A DNA stretch of 41,457 nucleotides from Rhizobium sp. CFBP 8762 (GTDB lineage Bacteria > Pseudomonadota > Alphaproteobacteria > Rhizobiales > Rhizobiaceae): the NCBI RefSeq assembly GCF_014841565.1, contig NZ_JACYUD010000013.1, positions 1 to 41,457 of the forward strand. Reading direction: 5' to 3'. The notes under the pieces were generated by a model, which worked only from the letters and a program-made list of their open reading frames with translations, did no database searches and was not told the DNA's origin. Each line of letters begins with the position of its first letter. Position 1 is the stretch's first letter. The position numbers were made by a program, and so were the translations under genes. This document shows, piece by piece, positions 26,508 through 33,998 of this stretch.

Positions 26508-27524
26508 TTACTGGAAATTCTCAAGCACAATCTTGCCCATGGCTGCATGACTTTCCAGCAGTTCGTGGGCGCGCTTGAGATTGTCAGCGTTGATCACACC
26601 AAAGTGCTGGCCAAAGGTGGTGCGCAACGTGCCATCATCAATCAGCCGTGCGACATCGTTGAGCAAGGCCCCCTGTTCTTCCATATCATCGGTTTCGAAC
26701 ATGGAGCGGGTAAACATGAACTCCCAATGCGTAGAAACGCTTTTTTGCTTGAATGCGTTGACCGCCAGCGTGCCGGGATCATCGATCAGCGCAAACCGGC
26801 CCTGCGGCGCAATCAGCTCGGCAATATCGGGCAAATGCTCATCCGTATGGGTGGTGGAAAACACATAGGAAGGTGCACCGATACCAAGCGCCGCCATGCC
26901 ATTGCTCAAACCTGCGCTGTGGTCGATGACGTGATGCGCTCCAAGATCGCGCGCCCAATCCTGTGTTTCCGGGCGGGATGCGGTCGCAATAACGGTAAGA
27001 TCGGTCAGTTGCCGTGCCAGTTGAATGGCTATCGAACCAACGCCGCCTGCTCCGCCGACGATCAGAATGGAACGCGCACCACCTGGTACCGGCTTGTTGA
27101 CATCGAGACGATCAAACAGAGCCTCCCACGCGGTAATAGCCGTCAATGGCAAGGCCGCTGATTGTGCCCAGTCCAGTGATTTCGGCTTTTCACCAACAAT
27201 GCGCTCATCCACCAGATGAAACTCCGCATTCGTGCCAGGCCGCCCGAGCGCACCGGCATAGAAAACGGCATCGCCAACACTAAACAGCTCCGCATCCGGT
27301 CCCGTTTCAACCACGATGCCCGCAGCATCCCAGCCCAGAACTTTCCACTGCCCCTCATCCGGCCGCGCATTTTTGCGAACCTTCGTATCGACAGGATTGA
27401 CGGAGACCGCCTTTACCTCAATCAGCAGGTCACGACCTTGCGGCGCTGGTTTGGGCAGATCGATATCCACGAGGGCATCGGGGTCGTCGATAGAAAGTGG
27501 ATTTTGATAACCAACGGCGCGCAT
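26508..27524 (-). CDS. MDR superfamily NAD(P)H-dependent oxidoreductase (zinc-less alcohol dehydrogenase/quinone reductase type)
   Basis: A 338-residue medium-chain dehydrogenase/reductase. It has the GroES-like N-terminal domain (LLIEVKAVSVNPVDTKVRKN, GWDAAGIVVETG, VGDAVFYAG) and a Rossmann domain with ILIVGGAGGVGSIAIQLAR (about 155-173) for NAD(P)H. The cysteine ligands of zinc alcohol dehydrogenases are absent, as in quinone reductases and the ZADH/YhdH-like group; the AlDH-type annotation 'zinc-binding alcohol dehydrogenase family protein' is common for it. An AAGGAG stands 5 nt before the ATG. The exact substrate is unknown. The dyad at 27544-27565 just upstream may control it. Confidence 0.88.
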   Translation of the reverse strand: MRAVGYQNPLSIDDPDALVDIDLPKPAPQGRDLLIEVKAVSVNPVDTKVRKNARPDEGQWKVLGWDAAGIVVETGPDAELFSVGDAVFYAGALGRPGTNAEFHLVDERIVGEKPKSLDWAQSAALPLTAITAWEALFDRLDVNKPVPGGARSILIVGGAGGVGSIAIQLARQLTDLTVIATASRPETQDWARDLGAHHVIDHSAGLSNGMAALGIGAPSYVFSTTHTDEHLPDIAELIAPQGRFALIDDPGTLAVNAFKQKSVSTHWEFMFTRSMFETDDMEEQGALLNDVARLIDDGTLRTTFGQHFGVINADNLKRAHELLESHAAMGKIVLENFQ

Positions 27525-27543
27525 AGTTTCTCCTTTTCAGCCT

Positions 27544-27565
27544 GTTCGTTTCCGCCGGAAAGAAC
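27544..27565. promoter_or_regulatory. Inverted repeat upstream of the oxidoreductase gene
   Basis: GTTC and TTTCC pair with GGAAA and GAAC around a 3-nt GCC centre, with one bulged G. It lies 20 bp before the start codon, where a repressor operator would be expected. No T tract follows, so it is unlikely to be a terminator of the upstream transporter genes. Confidence 0.35.
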
Positions 27566-27626
27566 ATCGGGAAGAAACATATAGTATTGAAAACCGCCAT
27601 GTCATCGTGCGTCCGAAGGTTACGTT

Positions 27627-28514
27627 CTACCCGTGCACCTGCTCCTGATGCCGTTGCAGCCGCTTTCCATAGGCCTGACTGACCCGATCAAACAGAATGG
27701 CGATACCGACGATTGCCAACCCGTTGAAAATGCCAAGCGTGAAATACTGGTTGGCAATGGCCTTCAAAACCGGTTGCCCCAGACCCTGCACGCCGATCAT
27801 GGATGCAATCACCACCATGGCCAGCGCCATCATGATCGTTTGATTGATTCCGGCCATAATCGTGGGCAGCGCCAGCGGCATCTGCACCTTTCGTAGCGTC
27901 TGCCATTCGGATGAGCCGAAGGCGTCGGCTGCTTCCAGCACATCGCGATCCACATGGCGGATGCCCAGATTGGTCAGGCGGATCATCGGCGGCAAGGCAT
28001 AGATGACCACCGCAATCAGCCCCGGCACCTTGCCGATGCCCAACAACATCACCACCGGTATCAGATAGACGAAGCTTGGCATGGTCTGCATCACATCCAG
28101 AACCGGATTGATGACCCTCTGAACACGGTCCGACCGCGCCATGATGATGCCCAGCGGAATACCGATGACAATGGACAGGATGGTACAGACGAAGATCATC
28201 GAGATCGTCTTCATCGTATCGTCCCACATTTCAAAATAACCGATCAGAAGCAACGTCACCACCGAGCCGATGGTGATGCGAACATCCCGGCTGGCAAACC
28301 AGGCGATGGCAGCGATCACCACAATCACAATGGGCCAGGGTGTCGAGGTCATCAGCCGTTCGGACCAGATGAGAAACGCCTTCAAGGGATTGAACAACGC
28401 TTCGATCACATCGCCATAGCCGCGTGTGAAACCCCGGAAACCTTCATCGATAGCCTTCTTCAATGCCCGAAGGCTGTCGGCATTCATGCTGGGAAATTTA
28501 TAGAACCATTCCAT
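27627..28514 (-). CDS. Quaternary-amine (glycine betaine/proline-type) ABC transporter permease
   Basis: Inner-membrane permease of the ProW/OpuAB/HutW family, 295 residues from the ATG at 28514 (MEWFYKFPSMNADSL). About seven membrane segments; the binding-protein-dependent permease signature, with the EAA-type loop DVLEAADAFGSSEWQTLRKVQMPLALPTIMAG (near 205-236) that contacts the ATPase, is intact. The upstream gene on the same strand encodes the matching binding protein, separated by 182 bp that contain a palindromic repeat. No ATPase gene follows: the next gene is an unrelated oxidoreductase. It must borrow an ATPase encoded elsewhere or be inactive. Confidence 0.9.
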   Translation of the reverse strand: MEWFYKFPSMNADSLRALKKAIDEGFRGFTRGYGDVIEALFNPLKAFLIWSERLMTSTPWPIVIVVIAAIAWFASRDVRITIGSVVTLLLIGYFEMWDDTMKTISMIFVCTILSIVIGIPLGIIMARSDRVQRVINPVLDVMQTMPSFVYLIPVVMLLGIGKVPGLIAVVIYALPPMIRLTNLGIRHVDRDVLEAADAFGSSEWQTLRKVQMPLALPTIMAGINQTIMMALAMVVIASMIGVQGLGQPVLKAIANQYFTLGIFNGLAIVGIAILFDRVSQAYGKRLQRHQEQVHG

Positions 28515-28572
28515 GGCGTTAGCTCGCTTGCAACTGCTTCGACAAGACATGCGAAAGCACACCCGATATCGC

Positions 28573-28675
28573 TAGAGCATCTTCGACGAACTGCTTTCGC
28601 CAAAAATGCTCTAACTCCTTGTTTTGCCGCATTGTCCGGACGTGAAAATCTCTGCGTTTCACTGGAAATGCTCTA
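28573..28675. repeat. 103-bp palindromic intergenic repeat, copy C (RIME-like, different sequence subtype)
   Basis: Same length and layout as copies A and B: TAGAGCAT at one end, ATGCTCTA at the other, and an internal ATGCTCTAA after the first module. Module sequences differ from A and B but match the half-element at 20743-20804. The first hairpin pairs TAGAGCAT with ATGCTCTA; the second pairs GCATT with AATGC and GTGAAA with TTTCAC. It lies between the binding-protein and permease genes of one transporter. Confidence 0.88.
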
Positions 28676-28696
28676 TCGCATGTGCTTTCATCTCCT

Positions 28697-29695
28697 TTAA
28701 AGGGAGGCTTTGACCTTCTCGGCAACCTCTGGCGAAACCCATTTCGTCCAGAGCTCGGGTTGCGTCTTCAGGAACTCCTTGGCACCTTCTTCGCCAGAAG
28801 CCTGATTATCGGTCATCCACGCCATCAGTTTGTTGACGGTCGCGTTGCTCCAGTTGCGCGCCTTCAGATAGTTGACGGCATCACCAGCGCGATTGGCAAA
28901 CTCGGTGGTGATCACGGTTTCGACGGTGTCGCGTGGCCACTCATTGGGCTTGGGGTCTGCGCAGTCGGCAACAGTGTTGCACCGCTTCCATTCTGCCTCA
29001 TCATAAGGAACGCCGTGTTCCAGCTTGACCATCTCATACTTGCCGAGCAGCGCCGTGGGCGCCCAGTAATAGCCGACCCAGCCTTTCTTCTGCTCATAGG
29101 CCTTTGCCATCGAGCCATCCAGCCCCGCTGCTGAACCGGGATCAACAAGGCGGAACCCGGCCTTGTCGCCGTCGAATGCCTTGTACAGATTGGTGGTGAC
29201 CACCGTTCCGCCCCAACCCGCCGGACCGTTATACACAGCGCCCTTGCTGCTATCTTCCGCATCCGGAAACAGTTCAGGGTGCTTCAAGACATCACTGATG
29301 GATTTCAGTTCCGGATTGGCATCGGCCAGATATTTGGGAATCCACCAGCCCTGCACACCGCCATCCGCCAATGACTTGCCTGTGGAGATCAGTTTCTTTT
29401 CTTCATATGCCCGGTTCAACACCTCCGGCACCAGACCCACCCAGGCCTCCGGCGCCACATCGGGCTGGCCCTTTTCGGCCATGGACGTCAACGTCGGCAC
29501 CGTATCGCCAACGATCAGTTCGGCTTGACAGCCATAGCCTGCGCTTAAAATGATTTTGTCGACATTGGCGAGCACCTCTGCCGATTGCCAGTTCATATTG
29601 GCAATCGTTACGGTGCCACAGTCCGCAGCCATAACCTGTCCTGTCGCCAGCATCGTACCCGCTGCCAGCACAGTTGAGAGCAAAATTGTTTTCAT
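28697..29695 (-). CDS. Quaternary-amine ABC transporter substrate-binding protein
   Basis: Periplasmic binding protein of the ProX/OpuAC family (332 residues) for glycine betaine, proline betaine or a related compound. A Sec signal peptide is clear (MKTILLSTVLAAGTMLATGQVMA, cleavage near 23). Mature domain features include TIANMNWQSAEVLANVDKIIL and the VGDTVPTLTSMAEKGQPDVAPEAW segment, with the Trp residues that cage quaternary amines in this family. AGGGGA stands 6 nt before the ATG at 29695; the long frame upstream to 29800 is not a gene. It precedes the permease on the same strand. Which amine is bound cannot be read from sequence. Confidence 0.9.
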   Translation of the reverse strand: MKTILLSTVLAAGTMLATGQVMAADCGTVTIANMNWQSAEVLANVDKIILSAGYGCQAELIVGDTVPTLTSMAEKGQPDVAPEAWVGLVPEVLNRAYEEKKLISTGKSLADGGVQGWWIPKYLADANPELKSISDVLKHPELFPDAEDSSKGAVYNGPAGWGGTVVTTNLYKAFDGDKAGFRLVDPGSAAGLDGSMAKAYEQKKGWVGYYWAPTALLGKYEMVKLEHGVPYDEAEWKRCNTVADCADPKPNEWPRDTVETVITTEFANRAGDAVNYLKARNWSNATVNKLMAWMTDNQASGEEGAKEFLKTQPELWTKWVSPEVAEKVKASL

Positions 29696-29833
29696 CACTA
29701 TTCCCCTTTTTTGAGCGGCTTCCTTTGTAGAACAGCAACAGGAGCCACTTGCCGTTACTGTCTTTTCACAAGCCTGCCACAGTTTTTCGGTATCTGCCAA
29801 CAGCGTTTTTCACTCACTGCGATTATAGAATTA

Positions 29834-29852
29834 TGCGCCACTGCATGGCGCA
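29834..29852. promoter_or_regulatory. Perfect 7-bp inverted repeat in the ada/binding-protein intergenic region
   Basis: TGCGCCA and TGGCGCA around a CTGCA centre. There is no T tract on either side, so an operator is more likely than a terminator. It lies about 140 bp before the binding-protein start and 200 bp before ada. Confidence 0.35.
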
Positions 29853-29915
29853 GAGAGAACAGTTGTTACGGTGCTGACCCCTTACCTTTGCGCCCGTCAA
29901 CAAAGCTCATTTTAG

Positions 29916-29942
29916 ACTTGCAAGCCGTTCGCGCGTGCAAGT
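29916..29942. promoter_or_regulatory. 27-bp dyad, candidate operator upstream of ada
   Basis: ACTTGCA and TGCAAGT separated by 13 bp, i.e. half-sites two helical turns apart, as for a dimeric regulator. It lies about 110 bp before the ada start and just before the TTGACA at 29975. Confidence 0.4.
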
Positions 29943-30053
29943 ACACCTGAGCGCGCGTTCAGCTTTGGTAAAATTTGACAGCAAGCAACGGGATGTGGTC
30001 CTCTCGTCAGGACGTTAGAAGAGGCTATAGCTACGGCTTCGAGGAACCACGCC

Positions 30054-31121
30054 ATGCAGCAATCACATGAAGATCAGGATGCGGCCCGGTGGTCAGCACT
30101 TGTCCGCCGGAAGTCCCTGCCCGATGATCCCTTCGTCTATGCTGTCAAGACAACCGGGATATACTGTCGCCCGTCCTGCCCTTCGCGCCGCGCAAAGCGG
30201 GAAAACCTCTTGTATTTCAGTAGGAGCAATGAAGCTGAAAAAGCTGGCTTTCGCCCCTGCCTGCGTTGCCGGCCCGAAGCCGGCGATCCACTGGAACAGC
30301 AATCTGAATTGATCCTGACCGCCTGCCGAACGATTGAGGCCAGCGACAACCTGCCCTCACTCGATTCGCTGGCCAAGGCAGCCGGACTGAGCCCCTTTCA
30401 CTTCCACCGATTGTTCAAGGCCGCCACGGGTATTACCCCGCGCCAATATGCTGTGGCAAAACGCAATGATCGGCTGCGGGACAACGTATACGGCACCGCC
30501 AACGTGACAGAGGCGATTTATGCCTCAGGCTTTCAGACAGCCAGCCGCTTTTACGCAACCACGGACGCAACACTCGGAATGACACCCACCGACTACAAAA
30601 ACGGCGGTTCAAAAGCGCCGATCTGGTTTGGCATCGGCACATCCACACTTGGGTTCGTGCTGGCCGCGCGCAGTGAAAAAGGCGTCTGCTGCATCCTTCT
30701 CGGCGACGACCCCGACATTTTGTTGCAGGATTTGCAGGATCGCTTTCCCAAAGCAACGCTGATTGGTAATGATCCAACCTTCGATGAAAGCCTTGCTGCC
30801 ATCATTGCCTTTGTCGATCAACCCTCCCGCGCTTTGACCCTTCCGCTGGACATTCGTGGAACCGCCTTTCAACAGCAGGTGTGGGAGGCTTTGCGGGCCA
30901 TCCCTATCGGACACACCGCCAGCTACACCGAGATTGCAATACGGATCGGCGCACCAAAGTCCGTCCGTGCCGTGGCCCAGGCCTGCGCCGCCAACGCGCT
31001 GGCGGTTGCCATTCCCTGCCACCGCGTTGTGCGTAACGATGGCGCGCTTTCAGGCTATCGTTGGGGTGTAGAGCGCAAGCAGCGCTTGCTTAACGAAGAA
31101 CACAAGGAAAGATCGGACTAA
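30054..31121 (+). CDS. ada: Ada: methylphosphotriester sensor, AraC regulator and O6-methylguanine-DNA methyltransferase
   Basis: Repairs O6-methylguanine and methylphosphotriesters by irreversible self-methylation and, once methylated, activates the adaptive response. 355 residues, full length. The N-terminal zinc domain has four cysteines (YCRPSCPS near 38-42 and RPCLRCRP near 70-73), the first being the phosphotriester acceptor. A helix-turn-helix AraC domain follows (about 90-180, LDSLAKAAGLSPFHFHRLFKAATG). The C-terminal Ogt domain (about 190-345) carries the acceptor Cys in IPCHRVVRNDGALSGYRWG. Its last 267 bp are copied, in diverged form, immediately downstream. The alkA-like glycosylase at 36025 would be a natural regulon partner. 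Confidence 0.95.
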   Translation: MQQSHEDQDAARWSALVRRKSLPDDPFVYAVKTTGIYCRPSCPSRRAKRENLLYFSRSNEAEKAGFRPCLRCRPEAGDPLEQQSELILTACRTIEASDNLPSLDSLAKAAGLSPFHFHRLFKAATGITPRQYAVAKRNDRLRDNVYGTANVTEAIYASGFQTASRFYATTDATLGMTPTDYKNGGSKAPIWFGIGTSTLGFVLAARSEKGVCCILLGDDPDILLQDLQDRFPKATLIGNDPTFDESLAAIIAFVDQPSRALTLPLDIRGTAFQQQVWEALRAIPIGHTASYTEIAIRIGAPKSVRAVAQACAANALAVAIPCHRVVRNDGALSGYRWGVERKQRLLNEEHKERSD

Positions 31122-31333
31122 ATTTGCTCTGCTGCTTGTCGCGAACAATATGAAGAACACATTAAGTTCAAATTTCATGCTCTTTCGTGGCAAAACAGCT
31201 CGATACCCAGCCAATGCGGGTTGTTCATTTTTTCAAGACCTATTGGCCCGATAGGTTTCGCGGCGTCGCGCGCACGATTGATGCGATAGCCACCGGTACG
31301 GCCAAGCATTGGGTTGAAACTGATTTGCTATCG
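30855..31333 (+). repeat. Unit 1 of a diverged tandem duplication (ada 3' end to glycosyltransferase 5' end)
   Basis: 479 bp covering the last 88 codons plus stop of ada, about 92 bp of intergenic DNA and a 40-codon copy of the glycosyltransferase N-terminus. It repeats directly at 31334-31814 with an offset of 479 to 481 bp and few indels. By hand alignment about one quarter of the Ada codons differ in amino acid. Confidence 0.9.
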
Positions 31334-31600
31334 CGCGGAACGGCTTTTCAACAGCAAGTGTATGACGCGTTGCGAACTATCGCCGTGGAATACACCGCAA
31401 GCTACACCGAGATTGCAACGCAAATAGACGCACCAAAGGCAGTCCGAGTTGTGGTTCATGCCTGCGCTGACAGCGCCCTTGCGGTCGTCATTCTCTGTCA
31501 TCGCGTTGTGCGAAACGATGGCACCCTTTCAGGCTATCGCTGGGGTGTGAAGCGCAAACAGCATCTGCTCAACGTAGAACGAAAGGTAAGATCAGAATAA
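31214..31600 (+). pseudogene. Chimeric frame: glycosyltransferase N-terminus fused to Ada C-terminus
   Basis: 128 codons from ATG 31214 (GTG 31187 is also in frame). Residues 1-40 (MRVVHFFKTYWPDRF onward) are a copy of the start of the glycosyltransferase encoded at 31695; residues 41-128 (RGTAFQQQVYDALR onward) copy the Ogt domain end of the ada product. The join is in frame and no stop codon has arisen. By hand count 25 of 88 Ada codons are changed in amino acid against about 21 silent changes. The acceptor motif has become LCHRV, losing the proline of PCHRV but keeping Cys; the glycosyltransferase FGGIERT loop has become FRGVART. Neither half is a complete domain, so I treat it as a duplication remnant; a small expressed protein cannot be excluded. 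Confidence 0.8.
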
Positions 31601-31814
31601 AATTTGCTCTTTTTCTTGACGCGAACAATATGAAGAACACATTGAGTTCAGATTTCATACTGCTGCGCCGACAAAAGAGATCAATAACCAGTCCATGCGG
31701 GTTCTTCATTTTTTCAAAACCTATTGGCCCGATACGTTTGGCGGCATCGAACGCACGATTGATGCAATTGCCACGGGCACGGCCAAGCATGGGATCGAGA
31801 CCGATGTTCTGTCA
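31334..31814 (+). repeat. Unit 2 of the diverged tandem duplication
   Basis: 481 bp: a diverged copy of the ada 3' end, the same intergenic piece (both copies share GCGAACAATATGAAGAACAC) and the true N-terminus of the complete glycosyltransferase. The junction of the two units at 31333/31334 is the only sequence not present in a simple ada-intergenic-glycosyltransferase order. Confidence 0.9.
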
Positions 31815-32816
31815 CTCAGCAAGACGCCTGAGGAAAACTCGGTCGTCTTCAACGGTCACCATGCTCATAAGGCGAAGCAGGATTTCGAATTCGCATCGAC
31901 CGGATTCTCCCGTGATGCGTTCTCAAAATTCTCGTCACTGGCCGCAAAAGCAGACATCATACACTATCATTTTCCATGGCCATTCATGGATATCGTGCAC
32001 TTTGCCAGCCGCGTCCAGAAGCCCAGCCTCGTTACCTATCATTCCGATATTGTGAAGCAGAATGGACTTTTGAAACTGTACAGGCCGCTGATGCGCCGGT
32101 TTCTGCGCAGCGTTGACCGGATCGTCGTAACCTCGTCGAACTATCTGGAAACCAGCGAGCAACTGCGTGACTTCAAGGACAAAACCACGGTCATTCCCAT
32201 TGGACTGGCACGCAGTTCCTATCCACAGGTTGATGACACCGTAAGAGAGCAATGGCGAGAACGGCTCCCCGACCGCTTCTTTCTGTTCATCGGCGTACTG
32301 CGCTACTACAAGGGCCTGCACATTTTGCTCAATGCGGCCAAGCTTGCCCCCTATCCTATCGTGATCGTGGGTGGCGGGCCGACCGAACAGGACCTGAAAA
32401 CACAAGCGGCACAGTTGGGGCTGACCAATATTCATTTCCTCGGGCCGGTTCAGGATGAGGATAAGGTGGCTCTTCTGGACCTGTGCAGCGCCGTGGTTTT
32501 CCCTTCCCACCTTCGCTCAGAAGCGTTCGGCCTGTCTCTGGTCGAGGCATCCATGTTCGCCAAGCCGATGATCTCCTGCGAAATTGGTACCGGAACCAGC
32601 TTTGTGAACCTTGACGGGGTAACAGGTCTTATCGTTTCTCCGGACGATGCACCGGCATTATCTGAGGCAATGACGCGCCTTTGGGACAATCCTGATCTGG
32701 CGGCCCGATACGGACAAGCGGCGCTGGCGCGCTACGAGCAACACTTTACTGCAACCCGCATGGCCGATGCCTACGCAACAGTCTATCAAGAGTTGCTGGA
32801 GACATCCCGTCCATGA
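31695..32816 (+). CDS. GT4 family glycosyltransferase
   Basis: A 373-residue retaining GT-B glycosyltransferase. The N-terminal domain starts MRVLHFFKTYWPDTFGGIERTI with the glycine-rich acceptor loop. The C-terminal domain has FIGVLRYYKGLHILLNAA (near 195), VGGGPTEQDL and the catalytic/nucleotide-sugar motif E-x7-E in SEAFGLSLVEASMFAKPM (near 277-285). No membrane helix. Proteins of this kind add hexoses to LPS, O-antigen or exopolysaccharide; the sugar is not predictable. The first 40 codons are part of the tandem duplication. It is followed after 19 bp by an acyltransferase gene on the same strand, so they probably act on the same glycan. Confidence 0.9.
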   Translation: MRVLHFFKTYWPDTFGGIERTIDAIATGTAKHGIETDVLSLSKTPEENSVVFNGHHAHKAKQDFEFASTGFSRDAFSKFSSLAAKADIIHYHFPWPFMDIVHFASRVQKPSLVTYHSDIVKQNGLLKLYRPLMRRFLRSVDRIVVTSSNYLETSEQLRDFKDKTTVIPIGLARSSYPQVDDTVREQWRERLPDRFFLFIGVLRYYKGLHILLNAAKLAPYPIVIVGGGPTEQDLKTQAAQLGLTNIHFLGPVQDEDKVALLDLCSAVVFPSHLRSEAFGLSLVEASMFAKPMISCEIGTGTSFVNLDGVTGLIVSPDDAPALSEAMTRLWDNPDLAARYGQAALARYEQHFTATRMADAYATVYQELLETSRP

Positions 32817-32835
32817 CAGACTTTAGCGCAGGCCG

Positions 32836-33918
32836 ATGATGAAGAACCGACCGAGCGAAAATCGACTTCTTCTGCTGGACGGACTTCGTGGAATTGCCGC
32901 CTATGCTGTTGTCTTCTGGCATTGGCACCATTTTTATCTCGTACCGGAAAAACCTTATCAGTACGACATGGAAAGCCAGCCATTATTTCCAGTCTTCTCA
33001 CTGTTTTATCTGCATGGATGGCTTGCCGTGCCGCTGTTCTTTGCCCTTTCAGGCGTCATTTTTTTCTGGCTGTTTGAGGAACGGTTGGCAAGGCGGGACA
33101 TCGGTGTGCGTCAATTTTGTATAGATCGATTCAGTAGAATCGCGCCGCTTTATTATGCCACCTTCGGTGCTGTCATTTTATTGCAGGCGCTTTACCTGCA
33201 TCACAAAGGCCATTTCTTCGTCTACAATTATAACGACCTCTACCATGCCGTTTTGAATATCCTGTTCATGTCGGGATGGGGCTTTGAAAAGGGATGGTCG
33301 TTCAATGGACCGGTCTGGTCCATTTCGGTCGAGATCTTCCTGTACATAAGCCTTGTAGGCGCATGCCTGACGGGAAGACTTCGGTATCTGGCCTTTGCCG
33401 CACTTCTTCTCCTTGGCTACTGTCTGCCAGCACCGACCGACAAATTGGCCATGGGGCTCACACAGTTTTATGCGGCAGGACTCTTATTCATCGGATTTCG
33501 ATACGGTTTTGCGCGGTCCCGCAAGGCAACGATCCTTCTGTGTGTGGTGACTGCCGTCATCTGCTGGTTGGCAATCGCCGCGTTTCCAGCGAGCCGCCAG
33601 CTCCTGCTCAACACCATTGCTTTTCCTGTAACGATTGTAGCTCTGGCAGCGGTAAATTTCTGCTGGCCGGTTGCCAACCGGGCGCTGAAATGGCTGGGGG
33701 ACGTCAGCTTTTCGATCTACCTGTGGCATTTTCCACTACAGCTAATCTTCGCTCTGGTCCTGGACAGCCTAGGCTATGCCCGAACGGTATTTTCACAGCC
33801 CGCCATGTTGTTCGGCTTTATCGCAGCCCTCACCATTGTCTCCCAGGCGTCCTATTCGCTGCTGGAATGTCCCGCGCGGCGCGCCTTGCGTCGATATGCA
33901 ACCGCTCGAACAAGGTAG
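32836..33918 (+). CDS. Acyltransferase family 3 membrane protein (OafA/ExoZ-like)
   Basis: A 360-residue inner-membrane protein with about ten hydrophobic segments that transfers acyl groups, usually acetyl, onto extracytoplasmic sugars. The family start RLLLLDGLRGIAAYAVVFWHW carries the conserved Arg-Gly and His; HGWLAVPLFFALSGVIFFWL and RFSRIAPLYYATF are further signatures. Rhizobial ExoZ and OafA proteins O-acetylate exopolysaccharide or O-antigen. It lies 19 bp after the GT4 gene and 80 bp before the tRNA-Leu on the other strand. Codons ATG 32836 and 32839 are both possible starts. Confidence 0.9.
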   Translation: MMKNRPSENRLLLLDGLRGIAAYAVVFWHWHHFYLVPEKPYQYDMESQPLFPVFSLFYLHGWLAVPLFFALSGVIFFWLFEERLARRDIGVRQFCIDRFSRIAPLYYATFGAVILLQALYLHHKGHFFVYNYNDLYHAVLNILFMSGWGFEKGWSFNGPVWSISVEIFLYISLVGACLTGRLRYLAFAALLLLGYCLPAPTDKLAMGLTQFYAAGLLFIGFRYGFARSRKATILLCVVTAVICWLAIAAFPASRQLLLNTIAFPVTIVALAAVNFCWPVANRALKWLGDVSFSIYLWHFPLQLIFALVLDSLGYARTVFSQPAMLFGFIAALTIVSQASYSLLECPARRALRRYATARTR

Positions 33919-33998
33919 CTGGTGTTCTGGTTCTGAGACAGTGAGGTTGAAGCCTCTTCCAGACGAAGGCATCTGTATGTTCGGCGGGGGGATAACGA

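Larger units (their letters stand above)
29696..30053. other. 358-bp divergent regulatory region between the binding-protein gene and ada
   Basis: No gene is seen. It is A+T-richer than its neighbours and should hold both promoters. It contains a perfect 7-bp hairpin TGCGCCA/TGGCGCA (29834-29852) and a 27-bp dyad ACTTGCA-N13-TGCAAGT (29916-29942). A TTGACA at 29975-29980 looks like a -35 for ada, but no good -10 follows at 16-18 bp. I did not find a copy of the E. coli Ada box AAAGCGCA. Confidence 0.5.

Noticed and set aside
33294-33944. A 216-codon plus-strand frame within the acyltransferase gene.
   Set aside because: Shifted frame of a well-supported membrane protein; no start signal and no family features.
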